Assembly (NCBI GenBank): GCA_963844235.1
Contig: CAWJNF010000002.1
Coordinates: forward strand, 89,891 to 153,890
Source: CAWJNF01 sp963844235
GTDB taxonomy: Bacteria > Actinomycetota > Thermoleophilia > Gaiellales > Gaiellaceae
DNA length: 64,000 nucleotides
Direction of reading: 5' to 3'
Below are positions 1-7,690 of this stretch, in pieces (position 1 is the first letter of the stretch; each line of letters begins with the position of its first letter). Below the pieces are notes generated by a model. The model had not been told where the DNA came from. It saw only the letters and a list, made by a program, of their open reading frames with translations, and searched no databases. The translations under genes were made by a program, and so were the position numbers.

Positions 1-1
1 C

Positions 2-802
2 GCGCGCTACATCTACGAGACCGGCACGAAGAACGGCAAACGCGTGCAGGCGCTCGGCGGGGCGAAGAACCACATGGTCGTCCTTCCCGACGCCGACATC
101 GACATGGCGGCCGACGCAGCGGTGAGCGCCGCCTACGGCTCCGCGGGCGAGCGCTGCATGGCCGTTTCCGTGGTCGTGGCGGTGGGCGACGCGGGCGACG
201 AGATCGTCGACGCGATCAAGCAGCGCCTGCCGAGCGTGAAGGTCGGCCCCGGCAGCGATCCGTCCTCGGAGATGGGACCGCTGATCACAGAGGCTCATCG
301 CGACAAGGTCGCCTCCTACATCGACCGCGGCCGCGAGGAGGGCGCCACGGTCGTCGCCGACGGGCGCGAGCTCGACGTCGACGGCGACGGCTTCTTCCTC
401 GGCGTCTCGCTGCTCGACGGCGTCACGCCGGAGATGGACTGCTACAAGGACGAGATCTTCGGGCCGGTGCTCTCGGTGGCCCGGGTCGCGACCTACGACG
501 AGGCGCTGAAGCTCGTCAACGAGAACCCGTACGGCAACGGCACCGCGATCTTCACGCGCGACGGCGGTGTCGCCCGCCAGTTCCAGTTCGAGGCGAACGC
601 CGGCATGGTCGGCGTCAACGTGCCGATCCCGGTCCCGGTCGCCTACTACTCCTTCGGCGGCTGGAAAGGCTCGCTCTTCGGCGACTCGCACGCCTACGGG
701 CCGGAGTCGATCCACTTCTACACGCGCGGCAAGGTCGTCACGAGCCGCTGGCCCGACCCGGCGACGAGCAAGGTCGACCTCGGGTTCCCGCAGACGAGGT
801 GA
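2..802 (+). CDS. mmsA: Methylmalonate-semialdehyde dehydrogenase (CoA-acylating), C-terminal part
   Basis: The reading frame is open from the window edge, so the N-terminal NAD-binding half lies outside. The visible ~266 residues begin in the family's conserved ETGTKNGKRVQALGGAKNH block and continue to SAGERCMA, which carries the catalytic cysteine of aldehyde dehydrogenases. The later GNGTAIFTRDG and GMVGVNVPIPVPVAYYSFGG blocks are diagnostic of MmsA rather than general ALDHs. The enzyme converts methylmalonate or malonate semialdehyde to propionyl- or acetyl-CoA in valine, thymine and inositol catabolism, in the cytoplasm. A 3-hydroxyisobutyrate-dehydrogenase-like gene that could supply its substrate lies 26 kb away, so no operon link is implied. 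The gene converges on the solute-binding protein gene. Confidence 0.93.
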   Translation, partial: ARYIYETGTKNGKRVQALGGAKNHMVVLPDADIDMAADAAVSAAYGSAGERCMAVSVVVAVGDAGDEIVDAIKQRLPSVKVGPGSDPSSEMGPLITEAHRDKVASYIDRGREEGATVVADGRELDVDGDGFFLGVSLLDGVTPEMDCYKDEIFGPVLSVARVATYDEALKLVNENPYGNGTAIFTRDGGVARQFQFEANAGMVGVNVPIPVPVAYYSFGGWKGSLFGDSHAYGPESIHFYTRGKVVTSRWPDPATSKVDLGFPQTR

Positions 803-908
803 CCGCAGCCGCGTCGCGGCGGAAATACGGCGTCGGAGGAGGTTCACGGGCCCGCGCCTGTGCCGTGCGGCTGGTTCGGATATCGCGCCCGCGACCGTGG
901 TTGACCTA

Positions 909-962
909 GCCGAAAACAGCCGCAGGCTGGTTTTCGGCGAAGAGCGGCCGCGACGCGGCCGC
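909..962. terminator. Two tandem hairpins between convergent genes
   Basis: At 909-938, GCCGAAAACAGCC and GGCTGGTTTTCGGC form a ~13-bp stem with one bulge and a 3-nt loop. At 944-962, GCGGCCGC repeats as an 8-bp palindromic stem around GAC. They sit exactly between the 3' ends of mmsA and the solute-binding protein gene, so a bidirectional terminator is the simple reading. There is no U-tract, as is common in high-GC actinobacteria. Confidence 0.6.
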
Positions 963-964
963 GG

Positions 965-2386
965 TCACCCCGCCACGAGCTTCGTCAGGCTCTCGTGCGA
1001 GTAGACGTCGGGCACCTCGTGCCAGGCGTCCCAGACGGCGACACGGCAGGCCTGTTGCACGAGCGAGGCCCCTTCCCGGACATCGCCCTTGCGGATGGAG
1101 ACGTCGCCGAACGGGCCGGGGTAGTCCTTGTCCGCGGGCTTTCCGTCGACCCAGTAGGCGTACTCACCGGGCTCCATCTCCGCCCCGGTCGTCTCGAGCA
1201 CGGCAGGGAAATCGCCGTACCGCAGGGTGACCGCTCCCGGGTACCCCGTGTGCCACCAGTTGATGTAGTCGTAGCACGCCTGGAGAGTTGCGGGGTCCGA
1301 GACTCTGGCCGAGATGCCATGGGTGCCTGCCCACCCGTGGAACCCCTCCACCGGTGACGCGTAGCGGGCTGGGACGCCCTGGGCGTGAAGCGCCCGGACG
1401 AGGACGTCCCACGCGGTCTGGACTACGACCTCGCCCGACGACATGAGCTCGATCGCCTCCTCGCCACTGGCCCAGAAGGCGCGGAAGTGGTCGTTGCCGT
1501 TCAGGTCTTCGATGATCGCCAGCAAGCCGTCGATCTCGTCCTGTGTGAGGTTGCCGAGGTTCTCGATGCTCATCAGACCGAGCGTCTTTGCCGCCAGGCC
1601 GACCTCGAGCAGCGACGGTCCGGCGAGGTCGAAGAGCGCGACCCGACCCTTCCACCGGGCGTTCAGGAGCTCGGCCCAGGAGACCTCCTCGGGTGCCAGC
1701 GCGATGACGTCGCTGTTGTACGCGAGCGACCACGTACCGTGCTGTCTTGGCACGCCCGAGCAGAACCGGGGCTCCTCGCCGATGGGCTGCCCGGTTGCCT
1801 CGTCGAGCCACTCGACCAGGAGCCCGTCGAGCTCGGGGAACGTGTCGGGTGACGTCGGCCATTGGCCGGAGCGCTCGGGGTCGACGTAGAGCTTGCGAAA
1901 CGGCGCGTCTCCGGCGCCGTACGGGCAATCCGATGCTCCATCGACGGTGCCGAGGGAGAAGACCGGCGTCATCTCGCTCCAGCGCGTGATCTTCGAGATA
2001 TCGATCGGCTGCAGGTTCCCCGACGACCAGATGAAGTCGTAGACCGGCGGATTCGCGCGGTGAATGTCGAACGATCCCGGCTGCGTGATCGCCTTCTCGC
2101 CCCAGGTGAGGGCGTCGACGGCCTCGAACGCGATCTTGAATCCGAGGTCCTTCTCCGCCTGCTTCAGAATGGACTCGTCCTCACCCAGCCCGAGAATTCG
2201 GAGCGTGCCGGTGAACTTCTCGGCAGGGGCGGCGGGCGTCGCCGTAGTCGCCGGCGGCTCACCCTCGGCCGCGCTCGGACCCTCGGTGCCACCGCACGCG
2301 GCCACGGCCGAAGCGGCTAGGGCGCCGCCCGCGGCGACACAGCTCGTTGCCAGAAACTCGCGCCGCGTCAGGGGGCGACGAGCCAC
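965..2386 (-). CDS. Tat-exported solute-binding lipoprotein (PotD/SBP_bac_8-like)
   Basis: A 473-residue extracytoplasmic solute-binding protein. The N-terminus has a twin-arginine motif (TRREFLA, residues ~7-13), a hydrophobic stretch and a lipobox ending AVAAC at ~residue 31, so a Tat-exported lipoprotein anchored outside the membrane is expected. A Thr/Pro/Ala-rich linker precedes the binding domain. The pattern of two lobes (LRILGLGEDESILKQAEKDLGF near the start; NSDVIAL, LFDLAGPSLLEVGLAAKTLG, YINWWHTGYPGA later) is like spermidine/putrescine-type periplasmic proteins. The start is GTG. No permease or ATPase gene is next to it, so the transporter partners are encoded elsewhere; the ligand cannot be deduced. 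Confidence 0.8.
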   Translation of the reverse strand: MARRPLTRREFLATSCVAAGGALAASAVAACGGTEGPSAAEGEPPATTATPAAPAEKFTGTLRILGLGEDESILKQAEKDLGFKIAFEAVDALTWGEKAITQPGSFDIHRANPPVYDFIWSSGNLQPIDISKITRWSEMTPVFSLGTVDGASDCPYGAGDAPFRKLYVDPERSGQWPTSPDTFPELDGLLVEWLDEATGQPIGEEPRFCSGVPRQHGTWSLAYNSDVIALAPEEVSWAELLNARWKGRVALFDLAGPSLLEVGLAAKTLGLMSIENLGNLTQDEIDGLLAIIEDLNGNDHFRAFWASGEEAIELMSSGEVVVQTAWDVLVRALHAQGVPARYASPVEGFHGWAGTHGISARVSDPATLQACYDYINWWHTGYPGAVTLRYGDFPAVLETTGAEMEPGEYAYWVDGKPADKDYPGPFGDVSIRKGDVREGASLVQQACRVAVWDAWHEVPDVYSHESLTKLVAG

Positions 2387-2417
2387 CGACGAAGCATAGC
2401 GCGGTTCGTGACACGAT

Positions 2418-4271
2418 CTAGTTCGCCTCGGCCGTTACCCACACGCCGCCGGCACCGACCGTCACGTCCCCGAGCCTGGCGTCGACGTCGATCGTCGCGA
2501 CGACGTCACCCCTTCTTGCATCGATTCGCGACACGGTGCGATCGGCGCTGTTGGCCACCCAGACCGCCCCCTGGCCCCCCGCAATGCCGACGGGGCCGCG
2601 CCCGACTGCGATGGTCTCCGCGACCCGGTCCTCGGCCGGATCGATCCGCGACACGGAGTCAGCGCCTCTGTTGGTGACCCAGACAGCCCCATCCACGACC
2701 GCGATGTCCTCGGCGCGAGAATCGAGCGGGATCGTCGCGGTGAGCTCGTTCGTGGCGGGGTCGATCCGCCACACACGGCCGTCCAGACCCGCGCTCGCCA
2801 CCCACAACGCCCCGCCGCCGAAGGCGACCGCACCGGCCCGGCTGGGGAGGGAAATCGTCTCCTGAACGGCGCCCGTGCCCGGGAACAGCCGAACGACCGC
2901 ATCTTCGGCGAGGTCGCCCACCGCGAGCCAGACGGAGCCCCCGCCCACGGCCAGGAGCGCCAGACCGGTGCCGAGCTCTCGCTCGCGGCGCACCGCGCCC
3001 GACTCCGCGTCGATCTTCGTGAGCACCGCGTCGCCCTCGCGCGTGCTCGTCACCCAGACCGCCCCTTCTCCGACCGCCACTGCAAGAGGCGAGCCGTCGA
3101 CCACGATCGTCCTCGCGACGGTGTTGGTCTCCGAATCGATCTGCGACACCGTCTCGTCGTCGAAGTTGGCGACCCACGCCCACCTCTCTCCGGCGGCGAC
3201 ACCGGTGGGACTCGATCCGACCGGTACCGTTGCGGCGAGCTCGTTCGTTGCCGGGTCGAGCTTTGCGAGCGAGTCGACCTGGAGCGGCGGAGGCGTGGAG
3301 GGCTCGCCTCGGACGAGGAGAAACGCGAGGACGGCGACGCCGATGACGAGCAAGCCGGAAAGGCCGAGGAGGAGCGGCGCCCGCCGGCGGATGAAGGCCG
3401 CGACTCCGGTCTCACCAGGCAGGCCGAGCTCGGCCCTCGCGTCCTCGACGAGCTCGCGGCAGCTCCCGTATCGCTCCTCCGGCGACTTCGCCAGGGCTTT
3501 GACGAGAACGGGGTCGAGGCCGACCGGCAGGTCGGGATTGAGCACGCTCGCGGACGGTGGATCCTCGGCGACGTGACCCCAGAGGACCGCCAGCGGGCTC
3601 TCCCCACCGAACGGCGTCTGACCCGTCAGACACTGGAACAGGACACAGCCGAGCGAGTAGACGTCGGCGCTGAGGTCTAGCGGCCCTCCCCGGATCTGCT
3701 CCGGGGCAACGTAGTCGGCTGTCCCGGAGAGATGGCCGGCCTCGGCCGGAGTAGCGTCGGCGGCGACGTGCTTCGAGAGACCGAAGTCGCACAGGTAGCA
3801 GTGCTCGCGGCCTCCCTCCGTCGTCACGAGGATGTTGCCCGGCTTCACATCCCGGTGCACCAGACCTCGCTCGTGCGCCGCATCCAGGGCATCGGCGACC
3901 TGCTCGACGATCGTCAGCGCGCGGTCGGGCGCGAGCAGGCTCTCCTTCTCCAGCACGCTCCGGAGATCGATCCCCTCGACGTAGCGCATCGCGATGAACA
4001 GGCGCCCGTCGTCCTCGCGCGCCTCGTAGATCGGGATGATTCGCGAGTGGTCGATCGACGCGGCCAGGCGAGACTCGCTCAGGAAGCGCTCGCGGAAGCG
4101 CGTGTCCTCCGCGAGCTCGGGTGCCAGCAGCTTCAGCGCCACCTTGCGGCCGAGTACGAGATCCTCGGCGAGGTACACGACACCCATGCCGCCCCGCCCG
4201 AGCAACGCCTCGATCCGGTAACCGGCGACCTCGCTGCCTCGGCGGAGGTCCGACTCGAGCGACCGCTCCAC
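2418..4271 (-). CDS. PknB-type Ser/Thr protein kinase with C-terminal beta-propeller sensor
   Basis: A 617-residue membrane kinase. Residues ~17-280 form a Hanks-type kinase domain: glycine loop GRGGMGVVYLAED, ATP lysine in VALKLL, catalytic loop VHRDVKPGNILV, DFGLS and APEQ. A single membrane helix follows at about residues 297-319. The outside part (~330-617) is made of seven ~40-residue repeats each with a VW(V/L) core and a following RIDP- or KIDA-like strand, i.e. a YVTN/NHL-like seven-bladed propeller. PASTA domains are absent, so the sensor input differs from PknB itself. The start is GTG. It probably phosphorylates cytoplasmic proteins in response to an extracellular ligand; targets are unknown. 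Confidence 0.92.
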   Translation of the reverse strand: MERSLESDLRRGSEVAGYRIEALLGRGGMGVVYLAEDLVLGRKVALKLLAPELAEDTRFRERFLSESRLAASIDHSRIIPIYEAREDDGRLFIAMRYVEGIDLRSVLEKESLLAPDRALTIVEQVADALDAAHERGLVHRDVKPGNILVTTEGGREHCYLCDFGLSKHVAADATPAEAGHLSGTADYVAPEQIRGGPLDLSADVYSLGCVLFQCLTGQTPFGGESPLAVLWGHVAEDPPSASVLNPDLPVGLDPVLVKALAKSPEERYGSCRELVEDARAELGLPGETGVAAFIRRRAPLLLGLSGLLVIGVAVLAFLLVRGEPSTPPPLQVDSLAKLDPATNELAATVPVGSSPTGVAAGERWAWVANFDDETVSQIDSETNTVARTIVVDGSPLAVAVGEGAVWVTSTREGDAVLTKIDAESGAVRRERELGTGLALLAVGGGSVWLAVGDLAEDAVVRLFPGTGAVQETISLPSRAGAVAFGGGALWVASAGLDGRVWRIDPATNELTATIPLDSRAEDIAVVDGAVWVTNRGADSVSRIDPAEDRVAETIAVGRGPVGIAGGQGAVWVANSADRTVSRIDARRGDVVATIDVDARLGDVTVGAGGVWVTAEAN

Positions 4272-4349
4272 CGAGCCAGAGTACGACGCTCCGGGAGACG
4301 CCGCAAGAGCGCCTACCGCCGCTCAGCGTGCAGCATGGCCGACGTCGGC

Positions 4350-5315
4350 CTATGAGCCCGGGCGAAGCTCCTTTTCCCAGGTCGCGAAGCGCGGGTGTGC
4401 AGTCATGCCCACACGCCCGTAGATGCGAGTGGCACCCGTTTCGGACTCGGCGTCGACGTGGAGGTCGCAGCCCGCCTTCCCGCGCGCGTAGAGGGCGCGG
4501 AAGGTCTGACGCACGAGCGCCTCGCCGATCCCTCGCCGCCGGTAGGCACGCCGGACCCCGAGCACCTGCGCGTAGCCGCGCGACGCGTCCTCCTCTGACT
4601 CCTCGATCGCCGTCATGTAGCCGGCCACCTCGTCGCCCGACCAGGCGACGTGACACAGCGCCGGATCGAACATGGGCCCGGCCATGACGTAGTGGCGAAA
4701 GTCCTCGTACGTCGGCTCGCCCGCGCCCCAGTGATCGGCGAATGCCTCGCGGTCAGCCTCGAAGACGGGTCGCGCATCGACATCAGGCCTCAGCGTCCGC
4801 ACCTCGATGCCGGGAAGCGCGCGGGGCGCCGCCGGCTCGCCGTCGAAGTCGATCCGCATGAGCCAGAAGCGGCGCACCTCGCGGTAGCCGCAGGACGTCA
4901 TCAGGCTGCTCGCCTGCGGCACGCCGACGAGCGTGTCCGCGTGGAGCACGACGCGTCGGTTCGCTTCTACCAGCTCGAGAACGCGGCGGGCGCGTCGCTC
5001 GCTCTCGGCCACGACCGCCGCTCCGATGCCGCGGCCATGGCACGGGAGCGCGACGATCCCGAGGATGGACACCTCGGTATAGGGAGGGTCGACGCCGACA
5101 CCGAAGTAGCCGCACAGCGCTCCATCGGGCCCCTCGACGACGGCGACATCCCGTTCGCGGTCTATGGACGGCGCCGTCCAGTTCCGCTGCAGCCACGTCG
5201 CCGAGTAGACCCGGGCGCCGATGAGCGCCTCGCACTCCTCGTTCGCGAATGCGGCGACCGGTCCCGCGTCCTCGTCCCGGGCCGGCCGGAAGCGATATCC
5301 GGGAGGCAGCGCCAT
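4350..5315 (-). CDS. Tandem GNAT acetyltransferase
   Basis: A 321-residue protein with two GNAT folds. The N-terminal one carries the acetyl-CoA loop GIVALPCHGRGIGAAV (residues ~88-103), and the C-terminal one has GYAQVLGVRRAYRRRGIGEALV and the family's terminal GATRIYGRVGM block. The tandem arrangement is like that of mycothiol synthase MshD and related actinobacterial N-acetyltransferases, but specific MshD residues were not verified, so the substrate stays open. The start ATG lies 8 nt after the stop of the HpaB-type gene on the same strand with GAGG just upstream, so the two are probably one transcript. Confidence 0.85.
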   Translation of the reverse strand: MALPPGYRFRPARDEDAGPVAAFANEECEALIGARVYSATWLQRNWTAPSIDRERDVAVVEGPDGALCGYFGVGVDPPYTEVSILGIVALPCHGRGIGAAVVAESERRARRVLELVEANRRVVLHADTLVGVPQASSLMTSCGYREVRRFWLMRIDFDGEPAAPRALPGIEVRTLRPDVDARPVFEADREAFADHWGAGEPTYEDFRHYVMAGPMFDPALCHVAWSGDEVAGYMTAIEESEEDASRGYAQVLGVRRAYRRRGIGEALVRQTFRALYARGKAGCDLHVDAESETGATRIYGRVGMTAHPRFATWEKELRPGS

Positions 5316-5323
5316 GGTCCTCG

Positions 5324-6715
5324 TCAGCCCAGCCCTGCCAGCTCCCGCGCGTAGGCGACGACACGGCTCGAGTCGTACGAGCGCGCGATCATGAGCTTCT
5401 CGGCCTCGAGCGAGCCTTCCGCGTGCACGGCGAGAACGGCCTGGTAACCGGCGTACTCGCGGGCGAGCAGGTCGCTCGCGAGGTTCATCAGCGCGAGCCG
5501 CTCGGATGCCGGAATCGCCCCTGCCAGGTACTTCTCGAGGTAGGGACGCACCTCCTCGGAGCGCCAGTCATGGCCCGACGGGCCGGTCACGAGCAGTCCG
5601 CCGGCGATGTCGATCACCTGCTCGACCGCCTCGACGTAGCCGCGGGCGAACTGCCACTTGGCCAGGTTCGTCGTCAGCGGGTCGGGATACGCGATCCCGG
5701 TCGGCTCGTCGACCTGGAAGCGATCGGCGGCGAGATGGGTGAGGCCACGGACGGTCTCCGCGTAGCCGACGAGGTGGATCAGCTTGTCGCGCACGTGCCC
5801 GGCGCGCTGGATGCCGTTCGCCTCGGCGAGCGCGACGGCGAGGCCGACGAGACAGTCGATGAGCGGGAGCTTGTAGGAGACGGCGGTGAAGCGGTGGTAC
5901 TCGACGAACGTGAGCGCCAGCTGCCCGGCGAGACGCGTGTCGCGGTCGAGGAAGATCCGCTCGGTCGGCACGAAGACGTCGTCGAAGACCGTGAGCGTCT
6001 CGACCATCTTGTGCCGTGCCGAGACGGGGCGCGTCCACGGATCGGGGTCGGCGTGGAGGAAGTCCGAGCAGAAGAGCTTCACGCCCGGAGTGGCGACGGG
6101 CACCGCGAAGGCGATCGCCCAGTCCTCCTCCCCCTCGGCAAGCGCGCGCGTCGGGATCACGATCAGCTCGTCGGCCTGGGGCGTGTAGGACGTATGCGCC
6201 TTGGCACCCCGCACGACGACGCCGTCGGGCCGGCGCTCGACGACGCGGACGTACATGTCGGGGTCGGCCTGCGCGGACGGCCCCTTCGTCCGGTCGCCCT
6301 TGACGTCGGTCTGCGCGACGGCGAGCGCGAGATCGCGGTCGCGGCAGTGCTCGTAGAAGGCGCCGACGTTCGCGTCGTGGGACGTGCCGCGGGCGACGCG
6401 GTGCAGCGCGAAGAGCGCATCCGTGCCGATCTCCTTGACGAGCAGGACGAGCGTCTTCCCGTAGGCGGTCGCCGCCTCGATGAGCGCGGAGCGCCTGCGC
6501 AGGTCGTCGCCGTCGCGCGGAAGGTGGTAGTACGTCGAGCTTCCCTCCGTGACGCCGAGCTCCGGGTGCTCCTCGGCGAAGGCGAAGTCGAGCGCCGCAT
6601 GGCGCGAGACGATTCCGAGCTCCGGGTGCTCGACGACGTCCGCGACCCGCTCGCCGCGGTAGTAGACGTCACGGCCGTCGCGAAGCCCGTCCAGGTACTC
6701 CTCGGCAGTCCGCAC
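5324..6715 (-). CDS. HpaB-family flavin monooxygenase (4-hydroxyphenylacetate 3-hydroxylase-like)
   Basis: A 463-residue protein of the HpaB / 4-hydroxybutyryl-CoA dehydratase superfamily, which binds FADH2 or FAD and acts on phenols or acyl-CoAs. Typical blocks are RTAEEYLDGLRDGR at the N-terminus, ADPDMYVRVVERRPDGVVVRGAKAHTSYTP mid-protein and a C-terminal HDWRSEEVRPYLEKYLAG. The [4Fe-4S] cysteines of 4-hydroxybutyryl-CoA dehydratase appear to be missing: RGTSHDAN and EYHRFTAVSYK stand where the dehydratase has its Cys and His/Cys ligands. A hydroxylase role is therefore preferred over a dehydratase role. The GTG start has a strong GGAGG 4-5 nt upstream. No small flavin reductase gene (HpaC) is adjacent. 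Confidence 0.8.
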   Translation of the reverse strand: MRTAEEYLDGLRDGRDVYYRGERVADVVEHPELGIVSRHAALDFAFAEEHPELGVTEGSSTYYHLPRDGDDLRRRSALIEAATAYGKTLVLLVKEIGTDALFALHRVARGTSHDANVGAFYEHCRDRDLALAVAQTDVKGDRTKGPSAQADPDMYVRVVERRPDGVVVRGAKAHTSYTPQADELIVIPTRALAEGEEDWAIAFAVPVATPGVKLFCSDFLHADPDPWTRPVSARHKMVETLTVFDDVFVPTERIFLDRDTRLAGQLALTFVEYHRFTAVSYKLPLIDCLVGLAVALAEANGIQRAGHVRDKLIHLVGYAETVRGLTHLAADRFQVDEPTGIAYPDPLTTNLAKWQFARGYVEAVEQVIDIAGGLLVTGPSGHDWRSEEVRPYLEKYLAGAIPASERLALMNLASDLLAREYAGYQAVLAVHAEGSLEAEKLMIARSYDSSRVVAYARELAGLG

Positions 6716-6807
6716 CGCACCTCCTCGTCCCGTTGGCTGGGTCAGATCCCTGCCGGCCGCTCTAGTATCGACGGACTGCGCGGAGAGCGGAGCGAAAGGA
6801 GCTCGTC

Positions 6808-6840
6808 ATGGCGAACGACAACCAGATCATCGACCCGTGA
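6808..6840 (+). CDS. Ten-residue leader peptide coupled to the following SDR gene
   Basis: An ATG at 6808 has a near-consensus AAAGGAG at 6795-6801 (6-nt spacing) and opens a ten-codon frame, MANDNQIIDP. Its TGA (6838-6840) overlaps the GTG start of the SDR gene at 6837 as GTGA. The strong ribosome-binding site belongs to the mini-ORF, not to the SDR start, so SDR translation probably depends on termination of this peptide. The peptide has no run of a single amino acid, so classical attenuation is not indicated. Alternatively it is simply a ribosome loading site. Confidence 0.5.
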   Translation: MANDNQIIDP

Positions 6841-7583
6841 CGCGACCCCGCTTCGAGAACCGGGTCTGCCTCGTCACCGGCGGCGGGCGCGGGATCGGCC
6901 GCGGCATCGCGCTCGGGCTTGCCGCGGAGGGAGCCCATGTGGGCGTGGCCTCGCGCACGCGCTGGCAGTGCGAGGAGGTCGCCGGGTTGATCGGCGAGGG
7001 CGGGCTCGCGCTCGAGACCGACGTGACCGACGAGGCGTCGTGCGAGCAGGCGGTCCTCGAGCTGACCCAGCGCTTCGGCCCTCCGACCATCGTCGTCAAC
7101 GCTGCGGGCATCTCGCCCGTCCGGCAGCGAGCGGAGGCACACGACGTCGACGCCTTCCGCCGGATCCTCGACGTGAACCTCACCGGCGCGTACCTGATGA
7201 CCCGGGCGGCCGCCCCCGGCCTGCTCGAGGGACATGGCAGCGTCGTCATGGTCGCGAGCGTCCTCGGGACGATCGCAAGCCCGCGCCTGGCCGGCTACGG
7301 GTCCTCGAAGGGCGGGCTCGTCCAGCTCACCCGTACGCTCGCGCGGGAGTGGGCCGACCGAGGCGTGCGCGTCAACGCCCTCTGTCCCGGCTACGTCGAG
7401 ACCGAGCTCACCGCCCCGCTCCTCGGGGTCGACCGCCTGCGCGACGAGATCGTCCGCCACACGCCGCTCGGACGCATCGCGACCGTGGAGGAGATCGTCG
7501 GGCCGGCGCTCTTCCTCGCCTCGGACGAGGCGTCCTACATCACGGGCGCCGCGCTGCTCGTCGACGGGGGCACGGCGGCCTAG
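6837..7583 (+). CDS. Short-chain dehydrogenase/reductase (FabG-like)
   Basis: A 248-residue classical SDR. It has the nucleotide-binding TGGGRGIGRGIA near residue 13, NAAGIS in place of the usual NNAG, the catalytic serine in VMVASVLG, the Tyr-Lys pair in YGSSKGG, and a C-terminal DGGTAA end typical of 3-oxoacyl-ACP-reductase-like enzymes. It is NAD(P)-dependent and cytoplasmic; the substrate cannot be read from sequence. The GTG start overlaps the stop of a ten-codon leader ORF, and no other ribosome-binding site lies at a suitable distance. It opens a plus-strand series with sulfotransferase, WbqC and E1 genes, separated from them by a large hairpin. Confidence 0.9.
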   Translation: MTRPRFENRVCLVTGGGRGIGRGIALGLAAEGAHVGVASRTRWQCEEVAGLIGEGGLALETDVTDEASCEQAVLELTQRFGPPTIVVNAAGISPVRQRAEAHDVDAFRRILDVNLTGAYLMTRAAAPGLLEGHGSVVMVASVLGTIASPRLAGYGSSKGGLVQLTRTLAREWADRGVRVNALCPGYVETELTAPLLGVDRLRDEIVRHTPLGRIATVEEIVGPALFLASDEASYITGAALLVDGGTAA

Positions 7584-7663
7584 ATGGTTGATTCCACGAT
7601 CCTCGCGCCGCCGGATGCGCCATCTGGCGCGGCGGCGGAGGCTTATTCGATGGACTCAACCAT
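7584..7663. repeat. 80-nt inverted repeat with nested hairpin
   Basis: Immediately after the SDR stop, ATGGTTGATTCCA (7584-7596) pairs with TGGACTCAACCAT (7651-7663) with one mismatch. Inside lies a GC-rich hairpin in which GCGCCA (7617-7622) pairs with TGGCGC (7625-7630), flanked by CGCCGCC and GGCGGCGG. It fills most of the gap to the sulfotransferase gene. It could be a terminator or processing hairpin, or a small palindromic repeat element; no U-tract follows. Confidence 0.55.
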
Positions 7664-7690
7664 GTCCGAGCCCGGGCTGTCGTCAGCACG

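Noticed and set aside
5249..7591. 780-residue plus-strand frame opposite HpaB and GNAT genes
   Set aside because: Antisense to two well-conserved genes and rich in Arg/Gly/Asp with no motifs; a shadow frame.
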